In this document: positions 26,656-33,983 of the stretch, piece by piece | Position numbering within the stretch: the stretch's first letter is position 1 | How the letters are laid out: each line of letters begins with the position of its first letter | Origin: Fibrisoma montanum | GTDB taxonomy: Bacteria > Bacteroidota > Bacteroidia > Cytophagales > Spirosomataceae | Length of the DNA stretch: 64,000 nt | Direction of reading: 5' to 3' | Assembly: GCF_003583365.1 (NCBI RefSeq) | Contig: NZ_QXED01000001.1 | Span: 496,001 to 560,000 of the forward strand | The notes under the pieces: generated by a model | Database searches by the model: none | What the model was told of the DNA's origin: nothing | What the model saw: the letters and a program-made list of their open reading frames with translations, nothing else | Program-made: the position numbers and the translations under genes

Positions 26656-27807
26656 ATGGCCATGAGGTTTCTGCTGACCGTGCTACTCATATGCCCCCTG
26701 TTCGTGCAGGCTCAGGAGCGTATTGATACGTTGCACTGGAGCGCAACCCGACGACTGAAACTAAGCGACTTCCACGGCGACCCGCAGCCGGGTCAGGGCA
26801 TTTCCGAATTTTACTACCAGCTTGGCTACGACGTACAGCCCACTCTGATCCGGAACCGTCCGATCATCGACGCCTACTGCCTGATGTTCCGGAATCTGTC
26901 GTGGGTGGTGGAATCGGCACGTACCGAACAAACCCTGCAGTACAATCAAATTCTGTTCGATCTGGTGGAGGTACACGCCCGTCGGATGAAAACCAAGCTT
27001 ATCGAACTGAAAGCCGACCGCCATTTTAAAGACCTCGCCAAACAGATCGAATACCGGACAAACGCGGAGTTAACTGCTCAGGTCAATCAGTTTCGGGCGG
27101 AAACCAACGGCGGCAACAGTTTTCAGGCCCTGGAACGGTGGCAGCAGAAGGTAGCGCAGATGCTGTACGACACCCCCGACATGGTGACCACGTATCACCA
27201 GTCGGATGTAGGACTGGGGGTCTTTCTGGGCGGCAGCGCCATGCAGCCAACTGGCGGGATCAGCCGGACGCTCAACCCGCCGACCGGCCTGGTGTATAGC
27301 TTCGATGTGGTTTTCCGGCAGTACGTGCTCTTGCTGCAGCCCTCGCTCTACAGCGCTACGATTCGGGATGCCTTCAGCCAGAACGATCAGACCTGGAACG
27401 GGGGCATGAAGGTAAGCGCCATTCTGTTTGAAGCGGGTCTGGGTACCATTGTTCATGAATCGCCCCGGCACCGGGTAATTCCCTACGTGGGCTACAGTCT
27501 GCTGAACATGCTGCCCCGCGACCGGCGTGATGAACGATACAAAGGCTATTCGCTGGTTAACCACGCGCCGGTAGCCGGCGTGGTCTGGGATTTCAAGCTG
27601 GGCAGTAACGACCGGAATCCCAACCGGGCGTCCGACGCCTTCTGGTTTATCCGGGCCAAACTTTCCTACACCCCCGTACTGACGGCCAAATCTTTCTCGG
27701 GCGGGCTGCTCAATCTGCAACTGGGCCTCGGTGGGTTCAGCCGGCCCCGCCGGATCAGCTACGAACCCGAACGCACCACGCTGACCTTCCCGGGCCGGAT
27801 GCTCTGA
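26656..27807 (+). CDS. Secreted hypothetical protein with beta-barrel-like C terminus
   Basis: A signal peptide, MAMRFLLTVLLICPLFVQAQE, fixes the start near ATG 26656; an upstream GTG at 26605 would bury the signal and is rejected. The mature N-terminal domain begins LHWSATRRLKLSDFHGDP, resembling the W-x-L-x-W-x-D-F opening of DUF922-like putative metalloproteases, but no HExxH follows. The second half (residues about 190-380) has many amphipathic strands (VVFRQYVLLLQPSLYSA, AKLSYTPVLTAKSFSGG, LLNLQLGLGGFSRP). Location periplasm or outer membrane. Function unknown. Confidence 0.7.
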   Translation: MAMRFLLTVLLICPLFVQAQERIDTLHWSATRRLKLSDFHGDPQPGQGISEFYYQLGYDVQPTLIRNRPIIDAYCLMFRNLSWVVESARTEQTLQYNQILFDLVEVHARRMKTKLIELKADRHFKDLAKQIEYRTNAELTAQVNQFRAETNGGNSFQALERWQQKVAQMLYDTPDMVTTYHQSDVGLGVFLGGSAMQPTGGISRTLNPPTGLVYSFDVVFRQYVLLLQPSLYSATIRDAFSQNDQTWNGGMKVSAILFEAGLGTIVHESPRHRVIPYVGYSLLNMLPRDRRDERYKGYSLVNHAPVAGVVWDFKLGSNDRNPNRASDAFWFIRAKLSYTPVLTAKSFSGGLLNLQLGLGGFSRPRRISYEPERTTLTFPGRML

Positions 27808-27814
27808 TACAATG

Positions 27815-27844
27815 ACAACGCCCAGCCAGGCGGCCGGGCGTTGT
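27815..27844 (+). terminator. Hairpin downstream of the secreted protein gene
   Basis: ACAACGCCC (27815-27823) pairs exactly with GGGCGTTGT (27836-27844) and inner bases can extend it. No T-run follows, so it may be an RNA 3' stabiliser or a weak terminator. The rest of the gap to 28135 holds no gene. Confidence 0.5.
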
Positions 27845-28109
27845 GCATCACTATGCGACACCAATTTGGTAGTAAAGCGTAATCAGGGACCATCTGGCAG
27901 AAAACGCCTGCTTATGTTTAGCGTTTTGCCTGCTCCAGTGCGGTCAGCGGCAAAAGTAGGCCGAATACATTACAACAGTTTTATGCGCAGATGAAGAAAG
28001 ATTTAACAAAGTCGTTACGTTCTTAAAACAGCAGCAATATAGGAATGCAACTATCGGCAAAACGCCACGGACCGGCGGCTATCTTCACGGCATAGTCGGC
28101 CGGAGTTCA

Positions 28110-28117
28110 TACCTTTG
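28110..28117 (+). promoter_or_regulatory. Candidate -7 element of the M1 peptidase gene
   Basis: TACCTTTG matches TAnnTTTG and ends 18 bases before the ATG at 28136, implying a leader of about 12 bases. It also shows that the in-frame TTG at 28115 cannot be the start from this promoter. Confidence 0.5.
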
Positions 28118-28135
28118 TTAGCGATTTTTCATTCC

Positions 28136-29782
28136 ATGAAACGGGTCAACCTGGCCATTCTGGCCATCTTCTGTTATTTATCCGCGTGTGCGCAACCAGC
28201 GGCTGACACCAATCGCTACACCCGCGCCGACTCGCTCCGGGGTGGTCTGCGGCCCGAACGAACCAGCTACGACGTTCTGTTCTATGACCTGAGTCTGCGC
28301 GTCGATCCGACCAGCCGGACCATTGAAGGCAGCAACGTCATTCGCTATAGCGTGGTCAGCGCGTTCCAGCAGATGCAGGTCGATCTGTTTGCGAACATGA
28401 CGGTGCGACGTATTACGCAGAACGGCAAACCCCTCACCTACCGGCGCGACGGCAATGCGATCTTTATCACGATGAACGAGGCCCAGCCGGTCGGCCAGAC
28501 GCGTGAGATTACGATCAGCTACGAGGGTAGTCCGACGGTGGCCAAAAACGCGCCCTGGGATGGCGGCTTCGTCTGGCAGCGCGATTCAGTAACCAATAAA
28601 CCCTGGGTCACGGTCGCCTGCGAAGGCACGGGCGCCAGCCTGTGGTGGCCCTGCAAAGACCACCTTTCCGACGAGCCGGATTCGATGCGTATCCGCGTTC
28701 GCGTACCCAACGGCCTGACCTGCGTCTCGAATGGCCTGCTGCAGGGCCAGCGGCCGGTCGGTCCGGACCAGACCGAGTGGAGCTGGTTTGTCCACTATCC
28801 CATCAACAGCTACAACGTTACGCTCAACATCACCGACTACGCCCATTTCGCCGACGAGTACCGCAGTCCCGACGGCCAGCGGCTGCAACTCGACTACTAC
28901 GTCCTGCCCGTCAACCTCGGCAAGGCCAAAACCCATTTCGAGCAGGTGAAAGGCATGCTGGCCTGCTACGAACAGTACTTCGGCAAGTACCCGTTCTGGC
29001 GGGACGGTTATGCACTCGTCGAGACGCCGTACTGGGGCATGGAACACCAGAGCGCAATCGCTTACGGAAACAAGTACCAGAATACCCCCTTCAACTTCGA
29101 CTTTATCATCATCCACGAAAGCGGGCACGAGTACTTTGGCAATAGCCTGAGTTGCGCCGACCACGCCGAAATGTGGATTCACGAAGCGTTTACGACCTAC
29201 GCCGAAGCACTCTATATGGAGTGTACGCAGGGAGCGGCCCGGGCGCAGACGTACCTGAACACCCAGCGGCCAAAGATCAGAAACGAATACCCGATGCTGG
29301 GTCCTCTGGGCGTGAATGCCGATCAGCCCGATACCGACATTTACTACAAAGGCTCCTGGATGCTGCACACGCTGCGTCATGCCGTCAACAACGACGCGAC
29401 CTGGTTCGCGGCCATCAAAGCCCTGGCTACCGAGAAAAAACTGTCGATCGTCTACACCGATGAGGTGATTGATTTCCTGACCAAACGAACCGGCGCTGAC
29501 CTGAAACCGTTGTTCAATCAGTACCTGCGCCACGCCGAACTGCCGGTGCTGGAGTACCAGGTCGTTCGGACCGAGGCCAACGATTGGTCAATCCGGCACC
29601 GCTGGGTGGCGAACGTCCAGGACTTTGCACTGCCCGTGCAGATACGCACCGGCGCCGGCAACTGGCAGACCATCCGCCCCGGCCGCGAATGGACCACTTC
29701 CAGCCTCGGGTCGGCACCCGGCGCTCTGACCATAAACACCAATATTGGCTTATTTGGCGTTCGACGCCTACCTACCGAGTAA
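28136..29782 (+). CDS. M1 family metallopeptidase (aminopeptidase), lipoprotein
   Basis: A 548-residue lipoprotein (signal MKRVNLAILAIFCYLSAC, lipidated Cys near 18). The N-terminal beta-sandwich domain of M1 peptidases spans about 35-215 (YDLSLRVDPTSRTIEGSN). The exopeptidase motif is GMEHQSAIAYG (near 301), where the canonical N of GAMEN is H. The zinc site HESGHEYFGNSL (near 327-331) has its third ligand Glu 18 residues later in WIHEAFTTYAE. It probably releases N-terminal amino acids from peptides outside the inner membrane. Shorter than ERAP-type M1 enzymes because the C-terminal helical domain is missing, as in many Bacteroidota homologs. Confidence 0.93.
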   Translation: MKRVNLAILAIFCYLSACAQPAADTNRYTRADSLRGGLRPERTSYDVLFYDLSLRVDPTSRTIEGSNVIRYSVVSAFQQMQVDLFANMTVRRITQNGKPLTYRRDGNAIFITMNEAQPVGQTREITISYEGSPTVAKNAPWDGGFVWQRDSVTNKPWVTVACEGTGASLWWPCKDHLSDEPDSMRIRVRVPNGLTCVSNGLLQGQRPVGPDQTEWSWFVHYPINSYNVTLNITDYAHFADEYRSPDGQRLQLDYYVLPVNLGKAKTHFEQVKGMLACYEQYFGKYPFWRDGYALVETPYWGMEHQSAIAYGNKYQNTPFNFDFIIIHESGHEYFGNSLSCADHAEMWIHEAFTTYAEALYMECTQGAARAQTYLNTQRPKIRNEYPMLGPLGVNADQPDTDIYYKGSWMLHTLRHAVNNDATWFAAIKALATEKKLSIVYTDEVIDFLTKRTGADLKPLFNQYLRHAELPVLEYQVVRTEANDWSIRHRWVANVQDFALPVQIRTGAGNWQTIRPGREWTTSSLGSAPGALTINTNIGLFGVRRLPTE

Positions 29783-29797
29783 CCGTAAACTCCTGCA

Positions 29798-30547
29798 ATG
29801 ATATCCAGACAATTTGCTCCGGTTCTGCTCCTGCTGACAGTCCTGACGGCCTGCCAGTCCAGTTACCACCTGGCGCAGCAATCCGCCAACCGCATCGAGG
29901 TCGATTCCGTTACGGCCAGAGCTGACCCGGACCTGACCGGCTTTCTGCAACCATACCGGCAGAAACTCGACCAGACCATGAACGAGGTACTGGCCCGCTC
30001 GACCGGTCCGATTGAGAAAGGCCAGCCCAACGGGCCGCTCAACGACCTGCTGACGGATGCCCTCCTCCAGCAGGCCACGCAGAAGTACGGCAAACCGATC
30101 GACGTATCGCATCTGAACTTTGGCGGTATCCGCAACAACCTGCCCGCCGGAAACATCACCATCGGTGGCGTCTACGAAGTGATGCCGTTTGACAATAAGC
30201 TCGTTGTATTGACTCTGACGGGCGATATGCTGATGCAACTGCTCAACCACTTTGCCGACGGCAACAAGCTGGTTGTCGGGGGTGTGCGGGCGACCATCCA
30301 CGACGGCAAAGTACAATCCGCTACGCTGACCAACGGCCGGACGATTCAGCCCAATGAGACCTATACGGTAGCGATGAGTGATTATGTAGCCGAAGGGGGC
30401 GACAATTCCGGATTTCTGAAAAATCCGGTCAGGCGCGACGATATAAATTACCTCATCCGCGATGCCCTGATCGATTATTTCCGGCAGCAAGGCAAATCCG
30501 GTCAACCCATAACTCCCACGACGGATGGACGCATTACAATCAAATAG
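29798..30547 (+). CDS. 5'-nucleotidase C-terminal domain lipoprotein
   Basis: A 249-residue lipoprotein (LLTVLTACQSS lipobox) consisting only of the UshA-type 5'-nucleotidase C-terminal domain, the part that binds the nucleoside. Family motifs are NGPLNDLLTDALLQQ, LNFGGIRNNLPAG, GGVYEVMPFDNKLVVL and YTVAMSDYVAEGGDN. It has no metal centre and cannot be active alone. The next gene, overlapping by 23 bases, encodes the missing metallophosphatase domain, so the two products should work together in the periplasm. The start at ATG 29798 is 15 bases after the M1 peptidase gene. Confidence 0.9.
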   Translation: MISRQFAPVLLLLTVLTACQSSYHLAQQSANRIEVDSVTARADPDLTGFLQPYRQKLDQTMNEVLARSTGPIEKGQPNGPLNDLLTDALLQQATQKYGKPIDVSHLNFGGIRNNLPAGNITIGGVYEVMPFDNKLVVLTLTGDMLMQLLNHFADGNKLVVGGVRATIHDGKVQSATLTNGRTIQPNETYTVAMSDYVAEGGDNSGFLKNPVRRDDINYLIRDALIDYFRQQGKSGQPITPTTDGRITIK

Positions 30548-31439
30548 ACGCCAGTTTCTGAAACTGCTCGGCACGGCCGCCGTGATCGGGGCCACCGCAC
30601 CCGAGGCACTCGCTAAAGGGAAAACCACCCAACTGACCATTCTGCACACCAACGACGTACACAGCCGGCTGGACCCGTTTCCGCTGGATGCCGGCCGGAA
30701 CGCGGGCAAAGGGGGCGTGGCCCGGCGGATGTCGCTGGTCGAACGCATCCGGCAGGAGCAGAAAAACGTCCTGCTGTTCGACGCGGGCGACATTTTCCAG
30801 GGAACGCCGTATTTCAACCTGTACAAAGGCGAGCCGGAGATCCTGGCCATGAAGCGACTGGGCTACGACGCGGGCACCATCGGTAACCATGATTTCGACG
30901 GGGGTATCGACAACATGCGCGATCAGTTCGCCAAAGCCGGTTTCCCGTTCCTGATTGCCAACTACGACTTCAAGAACACGGTCATGGATGGCCGCACGCA
31001 GCCTTCTGCCATCTTCACAAAAGACGGGGTGCGGATTGGCGTATTCGGGCTGGGTATCCAGCCGGCGGGCCTGATTCCCAAAGCGATGTATAAGGAAACG
31101 AAGTACCTCGATCCCGTTGAAATGGGTAACGACGTAGCGGCCCGGCTCCGGACCAGCGAAAAGTGCGATTACGTCATCTGCCTGTCGCACCTGGGCTTCA
31201 AATACAACGATGACACCGTATCGGACAACGTACTGGCGGCCAAAACCCGGAACATCGACCTCATCATCGGCGGTCATACCCACACGTTCCTGGAAGCGCC
31301 CGTTACGGTCAACAACCCCGACGGCAAACCCACGCTGATCAATCAGGTTGGTTTCGGGGGCATTTATCTGGGCCGGATCGACCTGACGTTCGAGCGCGGT
31401 AAAGCCACCTCAGCGGGGCAGGTCATGGAGGTGAAATAA
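30525..31439 (+). CDS. Tat-exported metallophosphatase (5'-nucleotidase N-terminal domain)
   Basis: A 304-residue protein beginning with a Tat signal (SNRRQFLKLLGTAAVIG). It has the calcineurin-like motifs of UshA: HTNDVHS (metal ligands D-x-H), DAGDIFQGTPYF (GDxxQG), GNHDFDGG (GNHD), LSHLGFK and GGHTHTF. These bind the dinuclear metal centre that cleaves 5'-nucleotides or related phosphoesters. The C-terminal substrate domain is absent and is encoded by the gene just upstream, which it overlaps by 23 bases in a different frame. Translational coupling and joint periplasmic assembly are likely, although one partner is Tat-exported and the other a lipoprotein. Confidence 0.92.
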   Translation: MDALQSNRRQFLKLLGTAAVIGATAPEALAKGKTTQLTILHTNDVHSRLDPFPLDAGRNAGKGGVARRMSLVERIRQEQKNVLLFDAGDIFQGTPYFNLYKGEPEILAMKRLGYDAGTIGNHDFDGGIDNMRDQFAKAGFPFLIANYDFKNTVMDGRTQPSAIFTKDGVRIGVFGLGIQPAGLIPKAMYKETKYLDPVEMGNDVAARLRTSEKCDYVICLSHLGFKYNDDTVSDNVLAAKTRNIDLIIGGHTHTFLEAPVTVNNPDGKPTLINQVGFGGIYLGRIDLTFERGKATSAGQVMEVK

Positions 31440-31445
31440 AGTTTG

Positions 31446-31453
31446 TATCTTTG
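31446..31453 (+). promoter_or_regulatory. Candidate -7 element of purQ
   Basis: TATCTTTG, an exact TAnnTTTG match, begins 6 bases after the metallophosphatase stop codon and lies 62 bases before the purQ ATG. Confidence 0.5.
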
Positions 31454-31515
31454 TAAACCATGCGTAAACGGCGAACCTCAGCCGTTCATGCATTCACTTT
31501 TTCGCTCGTTCACCA

Positions 31516-32202
31516 ATGAAATTTGGCGTTGTTGTTTTTCCCGGTTCAAACTGCGATCAGGATGCCGTGGACACGTTGGAACTGATGGGTCAGCATGTTG
31601 TCAAGCTCTGGCACAAAGACCACGATCTGCAGGGGAGTGATTTTATCATCTTGCCGGGTGGATTCTCCTACGGCGACTACCTGCGCACGGGTGCGGTGGC
31701 TCGCTTCTCACCTATTATGAACGAAGTGATCGCCCACGCCAACCGGGGCGGTTACCTGCTGGGTATCTGCAACGGATTCCAGATTCTGGCCGAAGCGCGG
31801 CTCGTGCCGGGTGTGCTGCTCCGGAATACCAACCAGCAGTACATCTGTAAAAACGTTCACCTGGCTCCGCAGTCGAGGGACGCGTTGCTGACGGCCGGGC
31901 TGGACAAACCGGCGTATAAAATCCCGATTGCCCACGGTGAAGGTCGCTACTTTGCCGATGCCGATACGTTAAAGCGCCTGAACGACAACGGGCAGGTACT
32001 CTTCCGGTACTGCAATGAAGCCGGTGAAATTACCGATGCGGCCAACTGCAACGGCAGCGTCGAGAACATCGCCGGTGTAACCAACGAAACCAAAAACGTA
32101 TTCGGCATGATGCCGCACCCCGAACGGGCCGCCGACCCCGCCCTCGGCAATACCGACGGCCGACTCATCCTGGAGCAGGCTCTAAAGGCGGTGTTGGTAT
32201 AA
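31516..32202 (+). CDS. purQ: Phosphoribosylformylglycinamidine synthase subunit PurQ
   Basis: Glutaminase subunit that supplies ammonia to PurL for the fourth step of de novo purine synthesis. It is 228 residues, the normal size of the separate small subunit. Class I glutamine amidotransferase features are VVFPGSNCDQD, the LPGGFSYGDYLR loop, nucleophile Cys85 in LLGICNGFQIL, and His201/Glu203 in MMPHPERA. Neither purL nor purS is nearby. Its own promoter-like element lies upstream, and a large inverted repeat follows the stop codon. Confidence 0.96.
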   Translation: MKFGVVVFPGSNCDQDAVDTLELMGQHVVKLWHKDHDLQGSDFIILPGGFSYGDYLRTGAVARFSPIMNEVIAHANRGGYLLGICNGFQILAEARLVPGVLLRNTNQQYICKNVHLAPQSRDALLTAGLDKPAYKIPIAHGEGRYFADADTLKRLNDNGQVLFRYCNEAGEITDAANCNGSVENIAGVTNETKNVFGMMPHPERAADPALGNTDGRLILEQALKAVLV

Positions 32203-32205
32203 AAA

Positions 32206-32293
32206 GGAGGAAAGGGAAGAAGGGGACGAAAGGGAGAAAAGGGTCTGTTGCTGTTCCCTTTATTTCCCCTCGTCCCCTTCTTCCCTTTCCTCC
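32206..32293. repeat. Purine/pyrimidine inverted repeat with perfect 24-bp arms
   Basis: The left arm 32206-32229 (all purines except one C) is the exact reverse complement of 32270-32293. The inner bases (to about 32243 and from about 32255) continue the pairing with a few mismatches around an 11-nt loop. It fills the whole space between the convergent purQ and Old Yellow Enzyme genes, so it probably ends transcription from both sides. A similar purine tract without its complementary arm follows ahcY (21137-21170). Confidence 0.85.
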
Positions 32294-32298
32294 CCTAC

Positions 32299-33393
32299 TT
32301 ATCCATTCACCTCTTCCAGCACGGGATAATCGATGTATCCTTTTTCGCCGGGGGTGTAGAACGTAGTGAAATCCGGCTGGTTCAGATCGGCACCCGTTTT
32401 CAGGCGCTCCACAAAATCAGGGTTGGCCAGTGCCGGCCGTCCGAACGCTACCAGATCCGCTTTACCGCTCTGCAGTACGGCTTCGGCCCGCTCGGCATCG
32501 TAGCCTCCACTCAGAATCAGGGCGCCGTTGAAGCGTTCCCGAATCCCCTCAACAACCGCATCCGGAACAATCGGTGCACCCATCGACGAGTGATCGACCA
32601 GGTGGATGTACACCACGCCCAGCGCATTCAGTTTTTCGGTGATGTAGTAATACGTCTGATCGACGTCGGCGTAGGGTTTGATGTCGTTAAATACCCCGTA
32701 TGGTGACAGGCGAACGCCTACTTTGTCGAAGCCGATCGCGTTACCGGCCGCTTCGGCGATGTCGAGCAGGAAGCGGCTGCGGTTTTCGATTGAGCCACCG
32801 TATTCATCGGTGCGCTGATTCGAGTCAGGGCTGATAAACTGTTCGATCAAATAGCCGTTGGCCCCGTGCAGTTCTACGCCGTCGAAACCAGCGTCAATGG
32901 CGTTCTGCGACGCGCTGACAAACTCCTGAATGGTTGCTTTCACCTCCTCGGTCGTCAGTTCGCGGGGGGTCGGGTGCGGCTGCATACCCTGCTCATCGGT
33001 GTAGATTTCGCCGGCGGCAGCAATGGCTGATGGCGCCACAACCTCGGCGTTTCCAGCCAGATGCGTGTGGTGGCTGATACGTCCCGTGTGCATCAGCTGT
33101 ACGAAAATCTTACCCCCTTTTTCATGAACCGCGTCGGTCACTTTTTTCCAGGCCGCGACCTGTGCCGCACTATGAATGCCCGGAATCCGTGCGTATCCTT
33201 CGCCGTTGGGCGAGGGCGCTGTGCCTTCGGTGATGATCAGGCCGATCGACGCCCGCTGCGCGTAGTACGTCACCATGATGTCGGTCGGAATGTGATTGGC
33301 CGTTGCCCGGTTACGGGTCATCGGGGCCATAGCCACGTGGTTCTGTAGCGTTAGATTACCCAGTTGAGTCTCTGAGAACAGTATTGAAGCCAT
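32299..33393 (-). CDS. Old Yellow Enzyme family alkene reductase (NemA-like)
   Basis: A 364-residue FMN-dependent TIM-barrel enzyme that reduces activated C=C bonds (N-ethylmaleimide, enones, nitro compounds) with NAD(P)H. Motifs are LQNHVAMAPMTRNRA, EGTAPSPNGEGY, QLMHTGRISH, FDGVELHGANGYL followed by IEQFISPDSNQR, DEYGGSIENR and the FMN phosphate-binding LVAFGRPALANPDFV. The protein is cytoplasmic. It is transcribed toward purQ, with an ArsR-like regulator gene 79 bases upstream on the same strand, which may control it. Confidence 0.95.
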   Translation of the reverse strand: MASILFSETQLGNLTLQNHVAMAPMTRNRATANHIPTDIMVTYYAQRASIGLIITEGTAPSPNGEGYARIPGIHSAAQVAAWKKVTDAVHEKGGKIFVQLMHTGRISHHTHLAGNAEVVAPSAIAAAGEIYTDEQGMQPHPTPRELTTEEVKATIQEFVSASQNAIDAGFDGVELHGANGYLIEQFISPDSNQRTDEYGGSIENRSRFLLDIAEAAGNAIGFDKVGVRLSPYGVFNDIKPYADVDQTYYYITEKLNALGVVYIHLVDHSSMGAPIVPDAVVEGIRERFNGALILSGGYDAERAEAVLQSGKADLVAFGRPALANPDFVERLKTGADLNQPDFTTFYTPGEKGYIDYPVLEEVNG

Positions 33394-33472
33394 AGAGATG
33401 ATTATTTTGAATGGTTCTGGGTGAAAAACACAACCAAATATTTAAAAGTTTGGATGTATTCGTAAAAATTTT

Positions 33473-33742
33473 TTACGCCAGGTCGTTCAGGAAGCCCGAC
33501 AACTGCTGCAGTGATTCTTTATTGAGGGTCAGATGTAAATTTCTGCCTTCCTTCTGCGCATTAACTAGTCCGCTATCGGTCAGTAACTTGACATGGTGAG
33601 AAACGCACGGCTGCGAGAGCCCCGTCATTTCCTGGATGTCGGTATTGGTCAAACTACCTTTCCGCGACAGTTCCATCAGGATAGACAGGCGGTACTTGTC
33701 GGCGATAGCATTGGTTGCTTTTTCAACGAAACGAGTCTCCAT
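33473..33742 (-). CDS. ArsR-type winged-helix transcriptional regulator
   Basis: About 89 residues from ATG 33742 (METRFVEKATNAIADKYRLS). The winged-helix HTH includes SILMELSRKGSLTNTDIQEM and TGLSQPCVSHHVKLLTDSGL, then the wing VNAQKEGRNLHLTLNKES. The single Cys in the recognition helix (QPCVSHH) could sense a thiol-reactive compound or metal. The frame is open far upstream, but those residues look non-coding. A second possible start, ATG 33772, would add ten residues encoded by a GC hairpin. It lies directly upstream of the alkene reductase on the same strand and probably regulates it. Confidence 0.85.
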   Translation of the reverse strand: METRFVEKATNAIADKYRLSILMELSRKGSLTNTDIQEMTGLSQPCVSHHVKLLTDSGLVNAQKEGRNLHLTLNKESLQQLSGFLNDLA

Positions 33743-33745
33743 TTG

Positions 33746-33765
33746 AAAAAAGGGGCTTTCGCCCC
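33746..33765 (-). terminator. Terminator-like hairpin at the 5' end of the ArsR gene
   Basis: On the minus strand GGGGC-GAAA-GCCCC (33765-33752) is followed at once by six Ts and then the ATG at 33742. Form and T-run are those of an intrinsic terminator, placed inside the leader rather than after a gene. It could attenuate transcription, or form part of the coding region if ATG 33772 is used. Confidence 0.55.
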
Positions 33766-33777
33766 GTATCATTTTTA

Positions 33778-33785
33778 CAAAAATA
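33778..33785 (-). promoter_or_regulatory. Candidate -7 element of the ArsR-like gene
   Basis: TATTTTTG on the minus strand (33785-33778) matches TAnnTTTG and would start transcription right at ATG 33772, a few bases before the hairpin. Confidence 0.4.
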
Positions 33786-33843
33786 ACAAATAAGGTTAAG
33801 AGAACGTGCCACAAGGGTTTGTGCAACAAATTAGCGGTATTGT

Positions 33844-33862
33844 TATACTGCGCGCAAGTATA
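33844..33862. promoter_or_regulatory. Inverted repeat, possible regulator operator
   Basis: TATACT (33844-33849) and AGTATA (33857-33862) are exact complements separated by 7 bases. They lie between the divergent ArsR-like and GMC oxidoreductase genes. Suggests a dimeric regulator site; the protein is not known. Confidence 0.35.
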
Positions 33863-33953
33863 CTTACTTTTTATATATAATTTACAAACTGCAAAAAAAT
33901 CTTTGAAAAGGTCAGGTCGCCAGGGTTCATGCTCGAATTTAAGCCGCATCGGT

Positions 33954-33961
33954 TAACTTTG
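33954..33961 (+). promoter_or_regulatory. Candidate -7 element of the GMC oxidoreductase gene
   Basis: TAACTTTG, an exact TAnnTTTG match, ends 22 bases before the ATG at 33984. No clear -33 element. Confidence 0.45.
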
Positions 33962-33983
33962 GCCTGACTCCTACTCCTGCCTT

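Noticed and set aside
29768-30850. 360-codon minus-strand open frame over the split 5'-nucleotidase
   Set aside because: Both plus-strand genes show strong domain motifs; the antisense product does not.
33743-33949. Long N-terminal extension of the ArsR-like regulator
   Set aside because: AT-rich, covers a promoter-like element and a terminator-like hairpin, and has no counterpart in single-domain ArsR proteins.
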